Shown in pieces: positions 1 through 9,294 of a stretch of 48,114 nt of DNA. This stretch comes from an uncultured Bacteroidota bacterium. GTDB taxonomy: Bacteria > Bacteroidota > Rhodothermia > Rhodothermales > Salinibacteraceae. A model generated the notes under the pieces. The model worked only from the letters and a program-made list of their open reading frames with translations, made no database searches and had not been told where the DNA came from. The position numbers and the translations under genes are program-made. The stretch covers positions 1 to 48,114 of the forward strand of contig CAJXLV010000028.1 in NCBI GenBank assembly GCA_913056185.1, read 5' to 3'. Numbering within the stretch: the first letter of the stretch is position 1; every line of letters begins with the position of its first letter.

Positions 1-1020
<1,020 letters not shown>

Positions 1021-1075
1021 TCAAGGAGGGGGCGAGGCGGGGTGGGTTCTCCGGAAGGGGGAATGCCTGCGCCAT

Positions 1076-1109
1076 GTAATATGGGTGCCCTGGTAATATA
1101 GGTGCCCTG
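1076..1109. repeat. 17-bp tandem duplication over the proS -10 region
   Basis: Two adjacent 17-base copies, 1076-1092 and 1093-1109, differ at one base (GTAATATGGG versus GTAATATAGG). The right copy supplies the candidate -10 hexamer TATATT on the minus strand. The left copy supplies a variant, CATATT, 17 bases closer to proS. Confidence 0.85.
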
Positions 1110-1124
1110 TTCCGCAGATTTCAA
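1095..1124 (-). promoter_or_regulatory. candidate sigma70-type promoter for proS
   Basis: Read on the minus strand there is TTGAAA (1119-1124), an 18-base spacer, then TATATT (1095-1100). It sits about 100 bases before the proS ATG. The same layout, TTGACG-N18-TATATT, is found ahead of dnaX, which supports both. The -10 region lies in a 17-bp tandem duplication. Confidence 0.5.
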
Positions 1125-1390
1125 CGGACCGGGACAGTGTTCGTCGTTTCTGCAGATCCGGGGTGTCCGGCAGAGGGGTTCCGCCCGGCCAGATTGCCCT
1201 GAGTCGCCCCCCAGACGACACGCACTCCAAACGATACGGACGCCCCCGGAGGGTTGCACGCATCTGTTACCTCTGCGCGATGGACGGCGGCTACACCTTC
1301 CCGCTTCCGGGCCTCAGCAACAATGGAGGGGATTCGGACGTTTCGGAAAAGGACATTCACCCGCCCGTTTCTTTTCGAAGGTGGCTTGCC

Positions 1391-2728
1391 ATGCGTATCG
1401 TGGACCCTCTTGCAACGCTGTTCCGCCGAGCTGGGCTGCTGCTGCTTCTCGGCGTCTTGTCCATCGGCCTTGCGGGCTGCTACACGCAGCTCCAGGTGGC
1501 AGACGCGCCGGAGAAGGAGCGTCGCGTGGAGCAAAAGAAGGAATACGCCGACGAATACCGGCGCGAGAATCGTCGGGATGCCCGGCGGGCGAAGAAGCAG
1601 CGCACACGGGCCCTCGACCGGTACGACTACCGCATCTACGATTACAGATGGGCCTACGGCGGATGGCACTACGATCCGTTTTTCTACGACCCGTGGGACC
1701 ATGATCCGTGGTACGGGTCGCGCTTTTCGGTCTCGTTCTACTTCGGCGGTCCGTACCCGCGGTTTTCGCGGCCCTTCTACCGATACGGAGGCTTCGTCCG
1801 GCCGTACTACAGCACTGTCTACTACGGCAACCAGTACTACTACTTCGGGGACGCGTCGGGCGTGGATGGGGGGCGCAGCTACGGCCCGCGCGGCGCTACG
1901 GTGGGAGGCGGCGCCACTGCTGGGGATCGGCGAACGACCGGCCGACGCTCGAACGCCGATCGGAGCGTTTCCCGCTCCCCCCGAACAGCCGACCGAGCAG
2001 ACGCCCTGCGAACGGGCCGCATCGGGCGCTCGGCCCGGGCGGATCGAACACGCTCGTCGGCGCGGCGCGGGCGTTCGGGGCGTGCAGACCGGCCTCGCTC
2101 GTCGGCCCGCATTGGGCGCTCGTCTCGGGAGGCGGATGCCCGGCGCACGCGCCCCCGGCGGCCCGAAGCGCGGGACCGATCGTCCCGCCCGCGAGCCGAG
2201 CGCGGCGACAGGGAGCGCGGCAGCAGGGAGCGCGGCAACAGGGAGCGCGGCAGCAGGGAGCGCAGCTCAGACGCGAACCGTCGCGAATCGTCGCGGGACC
2301 GTGGGGACGATCGGCAGCGACTGCGGGTCGACTCCCGCCGCTCTCCGGACGACGGGGGACGCATCGGCCGGTCCGGCCGCGGGCTCTTCCGCAATGCCCT
2401 GCCGGACCGCATTCAGGTGCCCGACTACGCCGAGCGGCGAGCCCGCCTTGAGCGGCGGCCATCCGACCGCCGGTCGTTCACCTTCGAGCGACAACGCATG
2501 AACCGATCGGACCTGTTCTCGCGGCCGGACCGAAACGCCCGCAGGGCCCGGTCCCGATCGCCCCAGCGCCAGCGCTCCCAGCGGACACAACCCAACCGCT
2601 CTCAGCGCGCCCGCTCCAGCCGCTCGTCCGCGTCCGACCAGCGCGCTCGCTCCAGTCGACAGCGCTCCGCCCGCGACGACGGCAACAGCGGATCGCGCCG
2701 CGGCAGCCGCGACGATGACGACCGGTAG
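1391..2728 (+). CDS. arginine-rich lipoprotein of unknown function
   Basis: A 445-residue protein. The start at 1391 gives a textbook lipoprotein signal peptide: MRIVDPLATLFRR, a Leu-rich core, then the lipobox LAGC around residue 30. After it come a charged helix-like stretch (about 35-70) and a Tyr/Trp/Phe/Gly-rich segment (about 75-150: YDYRWAYGGW, YYGNQYYYFG). The last two thirds is low-complexity Arg/Ser/Asp/Gly with many RSRS, RERGS and DRxR runs. I do not recognise the C-terminal part. It is very basic, unlike the acidic proteins around it, so it may bind anionic envelope polymers or nucleic acid; that is inference. Four 15-bp DNA repeats lie inside. A strong hairpin follows the stop. 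Confidence 0.8.
   Translation: MRIVDPLATLFRRAGLLLLLGVLSIGLAGCYTQLQVADAPEKERRVEQKKEYADEYRRENRRDARRAKKQRTRALDRYDYRIYDYRWAYGGWHYDPFFYDPWDHDPWYGSRFSVSFYFGGPYPRFSRPFYRYGGFVRPYYSTVYYGNQYYYFGDASGVDGGRSYGPRGATVGGGATAGDRRTTGRRSNADRSVSRSPRTADRADALRTGRIGRSARADRTRSSARRGRSGRADRPRSSARIGRSSREADARRTRPRRPEARDRSSRPRAERGDRERGSRERGNRERGSRERSSDANRRESSRDRGDDRQRLRVDSRRSPDDGGRIGRSGRGLFRNALPDRIQVPDYAERRARLERRPSDRRSFTFERQRMNRSDLFSRPDRNARRARSRSPQRQRSQRTQPNRSQRARSSRSSASDQRARSSRQRSARDDGNSGSRRGSRDDDDR
2211..2270 (+). repeat. four tandem 15-bp repeats encoding RERGS/N units
   Basis: The unit GGGAGCGCGGCAGCA occurs at 2211-2225, 2226-2240 (one change), 2241-2255 and, diverged, 2256-2270. It is in frame, so copy-number change would add or remove five residues of the basic tail without breaking the gene. 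Confidence 0.9.
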
Positions 2729-2763
2729 CCTTCCCCCTCTGCCCGCCTTGCAGCGATGCGCGT

Positions 2764-2793
2764 GAAAGGCCCGTGCCTCCCCACGGGCCTTTC
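2764..2793 (+). terminator. hairpin after the Arg-rich lipoprotein gene
   Basis: A 12-bp perfect stem: GAAAGGCCCGTG (2764-2775) pairs with CACGGGCCTTTC (2782-2793) around a 6-base loop. It begins 36 bases after the stop at 2728. The 3' side ends in only a short T run, so it may be a processing or weak termination site. Confidence 0.6.
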
Positions 2794-2832
2794 GTATGGC
2801 TCGCTCTTCTGCCCTACCCGCCCGTTATCCCC

Positions 2833-4455
2833 ATGCCTCGCCCGTCTCGGATCGCCCCCATCGCGTCTCTGCTCCTCGGGGTCCTGTGGGCTGGACTGCC
2901 CGCCCCTACACACGGCCAGACGGCCGACGACGCCTACCGGTTCTCCACCCGCTTCCCGGCGGTGGGCACGCGGGCGACGGGCATGAGCGGCGCCGGTGGC
3001 GTGGCCGGATGGGCCGACCCGAGCGCTCTCTACACCAACCCGGCGGGCCTCGGGTACTACCAGGCGTCGGAGATCAGCGGGAGCCTGAGCGCCCTGCTCA
3101 GCCAGGACGAGTCCACCTACCAGATCTTTGTGGACGGCCCTTCTTCCCGACGCACGAGCGACAACGCCACCGCGCGCCTCGGGCATCTTACGGGCGTCTA
3201 CAACGTGGACACCGAACAGGGCTCGCTCGTGTTTGCGCTCGGCTTCAACCGCACATCGGCGTTTGACCGTGAGCTCACGTACACGGGCGAAAACTCCGCC
3301 AGCTCCATCACCGACACGTTCCTGCCCTTCAGCAACGAATACAGCGCATCGGAGGACAACGGCACGCTTAACATCGACGTGTTTCCGACCGTCCCCTTTG
3401 TCGCGTTTCAGGCGGGCGCCATCGAATTTTTCGACGCACGGTTCCAGGACGGCGCGTACCCTTTTCTGCAGGCCGTCGCCCCGGGGCGCGACATTCAACA
3501 AGAGGGAACGGTGAGCCGAGGCGGCTCGATGAATGAGGTGAGCGTTGCCGGGGCGGTGGAAGTGGCCCCGGACGTGATGATCGGGGCCGCCGCCAATTTC
3601 TCCTACGGCTCCTACGTGTTCGAGAGCGAACTGACGGAGACCGACCTCGGCGGCGACGACGACTACTCGGTCATCGTCGGCGATGGGCTGCTGGAGGACT
3701 TCCAGAGCTTCTTCTTCCGCGAACGGTTCACCTCCGATCTCACGGGCCTCAATCTTCGCGTCGGGTTTTCAGGCGCCGCGACCGACAACGTTCGGGTCGG
3801 GTTTGCGGTCGAGACGCCCACCTGGTACTCCATCGACGAGGCGTTCACAAACGCGTTCATGCGGACGGAATTTCAGAACGGGTCGCTGACCTACGGCGAC
3901 GATTCCCGGGAGGACGCTGCACGTGGCGAGTTTGAGTACGAACTGCAAACCCCGTGGCGTCTCAGCACTGGGGTCACCTACACCGGGGGGCCGCTCCTTC
4001 TGTCCGCCGACGTCGAGTTCGTCGACTGGTCGCAGGCGCACCTCGACGCGGACACGGAGGAGCCTGTGATCGACCAAGCGAACCAGACCCTCGACGAGTA
4101 CAGCTACGTCTTCAACTGGCGGGGCGGGGCGGAGTATCGGTCCGACAGTGGGTTTGCTCTCCGGGCGGGCGTTGCCTATCGGCCCGGGGCCCGCGGGTTC
4201 GACTTTACATTGGCCGATGGCGAGGATGCCGACCGGTCGCGTCTTTTCTTTTCGGCGGGCGCAGGCGTTCCGTTGACCGACCGCCTGTCTCTGAACGCCG
4301 CCTGGATGCAGGAGCGCTCGAAGGACCAATTCGTTCCGTATGCGAGCGTTACGCCTCCCACCGCCCCCGCGGACGCGGACCCGATCGCCGTTCCGTTCAT
4401 CGACGAGGAGGTGGTCCGGAACCAGGTGCGCGTGGGGCTTCGGTACTCGTTCTGA
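2833..4455 (+). CDS. OmpP1/FadL-family outer-membrane beta-barrel protein
   Basis: 540 residues from the ATG at 2833, chosen because it opens directly into a signal peptide (MPRPSRIAPIASLLLGVLWA, cleavage near THGQ). The mature N-terminus FPAVGTRATGMSGAGGVAGW...SALYTNPAGLGYYQ is the family hallmark (AMGGAG...NPAGLA). The rest alternates short hydrophobic strands with acidic loops, and the protein ends in aromatic residues (VGLRYSF), the usual signal for outer-membrane insertion. Family members carry long-chain fatty acids or other hydrophobic compounds across the outer membrane; PorV of type IX secretion belongs to the same superfamily but is shorter. The substrate is unknown. It converges on mltG with a 30-base gap. 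Confidence 0.85.
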   Translation: MPRPSRIAPIASLLLGVLWAGLPAPTHGQTADDAYRFSTRFPAVGTRATGMSGAGGVAGWADPSALYTNPAGLGYYQASEISGSLSALLSQDESTYQIFVDGPSSRRTSDNATARLGHLTGVYNVDTEQGSLVFALGFNRTSAFDRELTYTGENSASSITDTFLPFSNEYSASEDNGTLNIDVFPTVPFVAFQAGAIEFFDARFQDGAYPFLQAVAPGRDIQQEGTVSRGGSMNEVSVAGAVEVAPDVMIGAAANFSYGSYVFESELTETDLGGDDDYSVIVGDGLLEDFQSFFFRERFTSDLTGLNLRVGFSGAATDNVRVGFAVETPTWYSIDEAFTNAFMRTEFQNGSLTYGDDSREDAARGEFEYELQTPWRLSTGVTYTGGPLLLSADVEFVDWSQAHLDADTEEPVIDQANQTLDEYSYVFNWRGGAEYRSDSGFALRAGVAYRPGARGFDFTLADGEDADRSRLFFSAGAGVPLTDRLSLNAAWMQERSKDQFVPYASVTPPTAPADADPIAVPFIDEEVVRNQVRVGLRYSF

Positions 4456-4485
4456 CCGCGCCTCTGCCCTGCCGGCAGCACGGGG

Positions 4486-5532
4486 CTACTCCGGCGAGCG
4501 TTCGTCCGCACGCCGCTGGTCGAGCAGCCGCTGGTACTTCTGGGCGGCGCGGTTGTGCTCCCGCAGCGTGCGGCTGAAGGTGTGCCCGCCGGTGCCGTCG
4601 GCCGCAAAGTAGAAGTAGTCGTGCTGCTCTGGGGAGGCGGCGGCGCGAAGGCTGGCGGGCGACGGGTTGGCGATGGGCCCCGGCGGCAGGCCCTGGATTT
4701 GGTACGTGTTGTAGGGGTGGTCGATCTCGAGATGCTTGTAGAGCACGCGAGTCACCCGCTCTCCGCCCCGGTCCACGAGCGCGTACTGCACCGTGGGGTC
4801 GGCCTGGAGGGGCCATCCGCGCCGCAGCCGATTGAGGTACACGCCCGCGATCCGCGGCTTTTCGGCGTCGAAGAGCGCCTCCTGCTCCACGATGGAGGCG
4901 AGGGTCACCACCTCCCGCTTCGTAAATCCGTGGCGCTCGGCCCCGGCGGCCAATTCGCGTTCGTAGAAACGGTCGAACGCCGTTTTGGCGCGGCGCACCA
5001 CCCGCTCCGGCGGCGCCTCCCAGTAGAACTCGTAGGTTTCGGGCAGGAGGTAGCCAAAGAGGCGGGACGGAGCAGTGCCCAGCGCAGCGGCGAGGGCCGT
5101 GTCGCGGAGGGCCGTGCGGAAGGCATGGGCATCGTGCCGAAGCCCTGCCCCCATCGTACGGGCCAGCGCTCCGGCGCGACGGCCGGCCGGAAGGCGCAGC
5201 CGCACGGGGTCCTGCAGCCCGCGCCGCAGCTTGTCGAGCAGGCGGTAGGTGGAGCTGCGAGGCCGGATGCGGTAGTGGCCCGACTTCAGCTGCGCCCCCC
5301 ATCCGGTGGCCCGGGCTGCGAGGCGAAACGTTTCCGGCGACGCCAGCACGCCCGCTCGGGTCAGCGAATCGAGGGCCGCATCGAGCGACGGATCCGGCGG
5401 CAGGTAGACGCTGCGCGGCGCGTCGTGGGCGGGCGTATTGGGCCCAAAGAGCACCGCCCCCCCGACTCCTACGGCAAGCCCGCCCCCAAAAAGGAGGACG
5501 GCAGCCAGGCCAAACAACCAGCGGGCGCGCAT
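4486..5532 (-). CDS. mltG: endolytic murein transglycosylase MltG
   Basis: 348 residues. It cuts nascent glycan strands at the inner membrane and so sets their length. One N-terminal membrane segment (about residues 4-29) is followed by a LysM-like region and the YceG catalytic domain with its usual markers: YLLPETYEF (161-169), ASIVEQE with the likely catalytic Glu at 218, AGVYLNRL, LQADPTVQYAL, YNTYQIQGLPPGPIANP, and the closing YFYFAADGTGGHTFSRTLREHN. Length is normal for the family. It lies 29 bases after the tsaD stop on the same strand, so the two are probably co-transcribed. Confidence 0.95.
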   Translation of the reverse strand: MRARWLFGLAAVLLFGGGLAVGVGGAVLFGPNTPAHDAPRSVYLPPDPSLDAALDSLTRAGVLASPETFRLAARATGWGAQLKSGHYRIRPRSSTYRLLDKLRRGLQDPVRLRLPAGRRAGALARTMGAGLRHDAHAFRTALRDTALAAALGTAPSRLFGYLLPETYEFYWEAPPERVVRRAKTAFDRFYERELAAGAERHGFTKREVVTLASIVEQEALFDAEKPRIAGVYLNRLRRGWPLQADPTVQYALVDRGGERVTRVLYKHLEIDHPYNTYQIQGLPPGPIANPSPASLRAAASPEQHDYFYFAADGTGGHTFSRTLREHNRAAQKYQRLLDQRRADERSPE

Positions 5533-5561
5533 GAGACAAGAGAAGGTTGTAAGCGAAAAGG

Positions 5562-6566
5562 CTACAGCTGAAGGCTCGGGTCGATGCCCAGCGTGGCGTC
5601 ACTCCGGTGCCCAGCCCCAAGGCGCTTCGCACCGGCCTGCGCAATCATAGCGGCGTTGTCCATGCAATACGCCAGCGGCGGCACAGACACCCCCACGTTC
5701 TGCGCAGCGCCCAGCGCCTCCACGCGTCGCCGCAGCAACGCATTGGCGGCCACCCCGCCCACCACCGCCACATGCGCCACATCCCTCGCGCGGAGCGCCC
5801 GCCGCAGCGCATCCACCAGCACATCCACCACCGCCGCCCGCACCGACGCACAGAGATCCGCACGGTGCGCGTCGAGCAGCCGCTCCCGGTCGGCGTCCGA
5901 CCGGTCGCGGAGGTAGTAGAGAACCGAGGTCTTAAGCCCGCTGAACGAAAAGTCGAAATCGTCGAGCCGGCTCCGCGGAAAATCATGGAACTGCGGGTCG
6001 CCCTGCTCGGCGTGGCGGTCGATGGCGGGGCCGCCGGGGTAGCCCAGCCCAAAGAGCTGCGCCACCTTGTCGAACGCCTCCCCCGCCGCATCGTCGCGGG
6101 TGCGGCCCAGCACCTCGTACCGGAAGCCCTCCCCCACCTGCACCAGTTCCGTGTGCCCCCCTGATACCACAAGACACAAGAAGGGGCGCGGCGGCACGGG
6201 CGGCTCCAGGTCCACCGAGTGGACGTGGCCCTCCAGGTGATTGACGCCCACGAGGGGCACGTCGAGCCCACGGGCGAACGCCTTTGCGAAGCTCAGCCCC
6301 ACCATCAGCGACCCGGGCAGGCCCGGCCCGTGGGTAACGGCCACCGCATCGAGCGCCTCCGCGTGCACCGACGCCTCGGAGAGCGCCCGCTGCACCACCG
6401 GCACAATGAGCCGCTGGTGGTTGCGCGACGCGAGTTCTGGCACCACGCCCCCATACTCGGCGTGCAGATCGGCCTGCGAGGACACCACGCTCGCCTCCAC
6501 AGCGCCGTCCTGCCACACCGCTGCTGCGGTGTCGTCGCACGACGTTTCGATGCCAAGGACGCGCAT
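5562..6566 (-). CDS. tsaD: tRNA N6-adenosine threonylcarbamoyltransferase TsaD
   Basis: 334 residues, usual length. It transfers the threonylcarbamoyl group to A37 of ANN-decoding tRNAs in the TsaBDE complex. The sequence starts MRVLGIETSCDDTAAAV, the family signature. NHLEGHVHS supplies the metal-binding histidines, VSGGHTELV and FGLGYPGGPAID the nucleotide site, FSFSGLKT the next block, and VVGGVAANALLR and CMDNAAMIA the last ASKHA blocks. It leads a two-gene unit with mltG. A 13-bp tandem duplication lies 22 bases upstream of the start. Confidence 0.97.
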   Translation of the reverse strand: MRVLGIETSCDDTAAAVWQDGAVEASVVSSQADLHAEYGGVVPELASRNHQRLIVPVVQRALSEASVHAEALDAVAVTHGPGLPGSLMVGLSFAKAFARGLDVPLVGVNHLEGHVHSVDLEPPVPPRPFLCLVVSGGHTELVQVGEGFRYEVLGRTRDDAAGEAFDKVAQLFGLGYPGGPAIDRHAEQGDPQFHDFPRSRLDDFDFSFSGLKTSVLYYLRDRSDADRERLLDAHRADLCASVRAAVVDVLVDALRRALRARDVAHVAVVGGVAANALLRRRVEALGAAQNVGVSVPPLAYCMDNAAMIAQAGAKRLGAGHRSDATLGIDPSLQL

Positions 6567-6587
6567 ATGGACCGCCCGTTTCCGGAT

Positions 6588-6613
6588 AAGACTGTACGGG
6601 AAGACTGTACGGT
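6588..6613. repeat. 13-bp perfect tandem duplication ahead of tsaD
   Basis: AAGACTGTACGGG (6588-6600) is followed directly by AAGACTGTACGGT (6601-6613). It lies in the divergent spacer between tsaD and the secreted-protein gene at 6811, 22 bases before the tsaD ATG. Confidence 0.85.
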
Positions 6614-6810
6614 GAGAACCACCGGGACTGCCTGCACGCTCGAACGCGGCACCTCCAGCCTCGTGCGCGCAGGACTCCCTCCCACGAACCGCCTGTTACA
6701 TGGATCCGGAGGGCAGGATGAAGCCCGAACAAACCGAATAGATCGAGGTATTACGGGATAGGCTCCCATTCTTGCAATTTCTCCCCCGCTCATCGACGAC
6801 TGAGCCCTCC

Positions 6811-7317
6811 ATGCGCACCGTTTTGCCACTTCTCTGCCTCGTATTTGTGCTGAGCGTCACGGCCCCGGCGCACGCTCAACTCCGCGAAACGGCCGACCGA
6901 AATTCATCGGTCGTCACCCAGCTCTACAACGCCGGCACCTCCGCCGGCAACGCTCTCGGAAATCTGTTTGGCGCGGAGGACTTCCGGATGGGACACAGCT
7001 ACCAGATGTCGTTCTCTTCGTTCGGCGGAAATTCGAGCTCAGTCGGGATGTACACCAACTCGATGATGTGGAAGTTTAACCCAGCGTGGTCCGCACGCGT
7101 GGATGTGGGAGTGGCCCACCCGCTCATGAGCAACAATGCGTTTGGGAGCCAGGAGCCCCGCGTCTTCCTGCGAAACGCCGAGGTGTCCTATGAGCCGTCG
7201 GAGAACATGCAGGTGCACCTCCAGGTGCGCCAGAGCCCCTACGGCCAGTACGCCAGTCCGTACGGCGCCTACCGGCGCAGCACCATGACTCGCGTAGGCC
7301 CAGTCTTTCCCAATTAG
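6811..7317 (+). CDS. secreted protein of unknown function
   Basis: 168 residues. The start at 6811 gives a clean Sec signal peptide (MRTVLPLLCLVFVLSVTAPAHAQ, cleavage after AHA). The mature part begins LRETADRNSSVVTQ, includes Gly/Ser-rich segments such as FSSFGGNSSSVGMYTNSMMWKFNPAWSARVDVGVAHP, and ends in QSPYGQYASPYGAYRR. The alternating hydrophobic pattern suggests a small beta-rich periplasmic or outer-membrane-associated protein. I do not recognise a family. It is the first gene of a tight plus-strand run: the next gene starts 17 bases after its stop. Confidence 0.8.
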   Translation: MRTVLPLLCLVFVLSVTAPAHAQLRETADRNSSVVTQLYNAGTSAGNALGNLFGAEDFRMGHSYQMSFSSFGGNSSSVGMYTNSMMWKFNPAWSARVDVGVAHPLMSNNAFGSQEPRVFLRNAEVSYEPSENMQVHLQVRQSPYGQYASPYGAYRRSTMTRVGPVFPN

Positions 7318-7334
7318 GTGTCCTTCTCCGCTCC

Positions 7335-7802
7335 ATGCCCTCGTGGTCTCCGCGCGTCACCAACGGGCTTCTGAACCTGGCCCTTGCGGCGGGAGGGCTC
7401 AGCGTGCTTGTCCTTCTGTACGCCTTCGCCACCCGTACGTTTTTCCAGGGCCCGAGCCCGAAACGCCCGCCCTCCGACTCCTCGGCGCTCGTCGGAGCCA
7501 TCATTCAGGTCGAAGTGCAAAACGGAGCGGGGGCGGACAACTTGGCGGAGCGCACAACCGAGTATCTTCGCGATCAGGGGTTCGACGTTGTAAGCGTCGG
7601 AAACCATACCGACTTCGACCAGGAGCACTCGGTGGTGATCGACCGCATCGGCAACCCGGAAGCCGCCCGCAATGTCGCCGAGGCCCTCGGCCTCCCTCGC
7701 AAACGCGTGCGTCAGAACCTGAAACCGCAGTATTATCTCGACGCCTCCGTCATCATCGGGCACGACTACGAGACGCTTCCTCCTTTTCAAAGTGACTGGT
7801 AG
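7335..7802 (+). CDS. membrane-anchored LytR_C-domain protein
   Basis: 155 residues with one N-terminal membrane helix (about 10-31, LLNLALAAGGLSVLVLLYAF) and a LytR/CpsA/Psr C-terminal domain outside: IQVEVQNGAGADNLAERTTE, LRDQGFDVVSVGN, SVVIDRIGNPEAARNVAEALGL. In Gram-positives this domain follows the LCP ligase domain, which is absent here; stand-alone LytR_C proteins beside rsfS are common in Bacteroidota-type genomes (from memory). A role in envelope polymer binding is inferred only. It sits between the secreted protein (17-base gap) and rsfS (61-base gap). Confidence 0.85.
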   Translation: MPSWSPRVTNGLLNLALAAGGLSVLVLLYAFATRTFFQGPSPKRPPSDSSALVGAIIQVEVQNGAGADNLAERTTEYLRDQGFDVVSVGNHTDFDQEHSVVIDRIGNPEAARNVAEALGLPRKRVRQNLKPQYYLDASVIIGHDYETLPPFQSDW

Positions 7803-7817
7803 CCGGCCCAGGCCGGC
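7802..7817 (+). promoter_or_regulatory. short GC hairpin between the LytR_C gene and rsfS
   Basis: GCCGGC (7802-7807), loop CCAG, GCCGGC (7812-7817), starting at the last base of the LytR_C stop codon. There is no T run. It could be a weak pause or processing site inside the operon. Confidence 0.3.
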
Positions 7818-7863
7818 CATCTGTTTCTTCTCACCACCCTCCGCACCAATGTCGTAGCCGCAT

Positions 7864-8331
7864 ATGGCTTCCCCCAACCAGCCCTCCTCTCCTGAGCCCT
7901 CTCTGCGCCGAACTCCGGACAATCCCAGCCCTGTCCTCGCGGCCCGTGTCGTCGATGCCATGGCCGATAAGCGGGCCTCGGACATCACGGTTATCGACCT
8001 CCGCGAGGTTAGCAGCATGGCGGATTTCTTTGTGATTGGCACCGGCGGGTCGGACCTGCAAGTGAAGGCCATCGCCAACGGGATCATGGACACCGTCGAA
8101 GACACCTGCGGCGAAACGCCCTGGAAGCGGGAGGGCATGGACCACCTCCAGTGGGTGGTGCTCGACTACGTGGACGTGGTGGTGCACGTCTTCTTGCCAG
8201 AGAAGCGCGCACACTACCGCATCGATCGCCTGTGGGGCGAGGCCGATTCGGAGCAGGTGCCTGAGCACGGCGACGCGTCGGACCTGGACCTGCTCCAGGC
8301 GCTGCTTCAACGCTCCCTCGACGATGCGTAG
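7864..8331 (+). CDS. rsfS: ribosome silencing factor RsfS (YbeB/iojap)
   Basis: 155 residues. RsfS binds ribosomal protein uL14 and blocks subunit joining when nutrients run low. The core starts near residue 20: LAARVVDAMADKRASDITVIDLREVSSMADFFVIGTGGSD, then QVKAIANGIMD, WKREGMDHLQWVVLDYVDVVVHVFLPEKRAHYRIDRLWGEA, all typical of the family. An N-terminal Pro/Ser-rich tail (ASPNQPSSPEPS) and an acidic C-terminal tail (DASDLDLLQALLQ) extend it. It follows the LytR_C gene and precedes a DUF423 membrane protein in the same orientation. Confidence 0.95.
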   Translation: MASPNQPSSPEPSLRRTPDNPSPVLAARVVDAMADKRASDITVIDLREVSSMADFFVIGTGGSDLQVKAIANGIMDTVEDTCGETPWKREGMDHLQWVVLDYVDVVVHVFLPEKRAHYRIDRLWGEADSEQVPEHGDASDLDLLQALLQRSLDDA

Positions 8332-8373
8332 CGACCGACCCGCTGTCTCCTCTCGTTGACGCTTCGCGCTCTG

Positions 8374-8745
8374 ATGACTCGCTTCTTTGTTGGGCTTGGG
8401 GCTCTGGCTGCGGGGCTGGGCGTGATGCTCGGCGCCTTTGGGGCGCACGGCCTTGAGGGCCGCGTCTCGCCGGATCGGTTGGAGACGTTTCGCACTGGGG
8501 TGGAGTACCAGATGTATCACGCCCTGGCCCTGCTCTTGGTGGGCTGGGCCGCGGCACAAGGATGGGGCCCTCTTTTGTACTGGGCCGGCTACTGCTTTGC
8601 GGGCGGCATCGTGGTCTTCTCCGGCACGCTCTACCTGCTCGTCCTGACGGACACCGGCTGGCTGGGTGCGATCACGCCGCTCGGCGGCGTGGCCTTCATC
8701 GTGGGCTGGGCCCTGCTGGCGTGGGCCGCCCTCACCGGCGGATAG
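8374..8745 (+). CDS. DUF423-family small membrane protein
   Basis: 123 residues, four predicted membrane helices. The signature is the N-terminal GALAAGLGVMLGAFGAHGLEG followed by FRTGVEYQMYHALALLLVGW and FAGGIVVFSGTLYLLVLTDTGWLGAITPLGGVAFIVGW, which match the DUF423 (YwdK/YgdD) family. No biochemical function is established for it. The ATG at 8374 is preferred to an in-frame TTG at 8356 because it opens straight into the first helix. It is the last gene of the run that begins at 6811 and converges on the gene at 8791-9150. Confidence 0.88.
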   Translation: MTRFFVGLGALAAGLGVMLGAFGAHGLEGRVSPDRLETFRTGVEYQMYHALALLLVGWAAAQGWGPLLYWAGYCFAGGIVVFSGTLYLLVLTDTGWLGAITPLGGVAFIVGWALLAWAALTGG

Positions 8746-8790
8746 CACTCTTCCCCCCACACGCCCCCCGGCCATTAGGCCCACACGTCG

Positions 8791-9150
8791 TCACAGCTCT
8801 TCGTCTTCGAACAACACGGTGACGCTCGGCAGGAGGGCGTGCTCGCGGGCCAACTCCAAGAGCGACTGCGCCGCCGCCTCGGGCACCTCGTAGCGCCCGT
8901 GCACGTCGCTGTCGACGGCCAGGGCGTAGGCGACGTCCGTGTCTTCTTCTAACGTCGGCTCCTCTTCCCACGCCGTGGCTTCCTCCACCAGGTACGTGCC
9001 GTCGTCCGGCATAAACGATGCGAGGTACAGCTCCCGCTCCGTCTCGGGATCGATGAGGCTCACGCTGCCCACGAGGCCGTACTCCAGGTCGTAGAACAGC
9101 GATTCGGCCAGCAGGCGCGTGGTGAAGTTGTCGGCGTCGAAGGTCGGCAT
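8791..9150 (-). CDS. acidic hypothetical protein
   Basis: 119 residues, strongly acidic (WEEEPTLEEDTDVAYALAVD and the ending LFEDEEL) as expected in a salt-in halophile. It has no signal peptide, membrane segment or recognised domain. The opening MPTFDADNFTTRLLAESLFY suggests a small soluble alpha/beta protein. Starts further upstream exist in frame, but the ATG at 9150 is preferred: upstream translation (RSECVSSVGLTLTPVF) runs through repeat-like DNA. The leader carries 7-base periodic sequence. It is divergent from the zinc-ribbon gene. Confidence 0.7.
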   Translation of the reverse strand: MPTFDADNFTTRLLAESLFYDLEYGLVGSVSLIDPETERELYLASFMPDDGTYLVEEATAWEEEPTLEEDTDVAYALAVDSDVHGRYEVPEAAAQSLLELAREHALLPSVTVLFEDEEL

Positions 9151-9199
9151 GATGGAGAGGGGATGAACCGAAGGAAACAGACATCGATAAGAACGGGTG

Positions 9200-9234
9200 T
9201 GTAGATCCGTGATGCGCGAAGCATGAGACGTGAA
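9200..9234 (-). repeat. heptameric tandem tract in the leader of the 9150 gene
   Basis: Counting in sevens from the ATG at 9150, five consecutive units (9200-9206 to 9228-9234) share GA at positions 5-6 on the plus strand (for example CCGTGAT, GCATGAG, ACGTGAA). The two units next to the ATG, 9151-9164, fit as well; those between do not. The register is exact with the start codon. Confidence 0.55.
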
Positions 9235-9294
9235 GACCGGCGTCAGAGTCAGGCCCACAGAGCTCACGCATTCACTTCTCACTCATCACGGATC
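9204..9294. repeat. inverted heptad tracts in the divergent spacer
   Basis: GATCCGTGATG (9204-9214) is matched in inverted form by CATCACGGATC (9284-9294). Both arms sit in 7-base periodic sequence. On the right arm TCAC recurs at 9264, 9272, 9279 and 9286. The transcript could fold as a long imperfect stem. Confidence 0.6.

Noticed and set aside
1254..2501. A 415-codon frame overlapping the Arg-rich lipoprotein
   Set aside because: The chosen frame has a signal peptide and lipobox; this one lacks any domain and reflects the repetitive GC-rich DNA.
4397..5644. A 415-codon minus frame overlapping mltG
   Set aside because: mltG in the neighbouring frame has all family motifs; this frame is Ala/Arg/Gly-rich noise.
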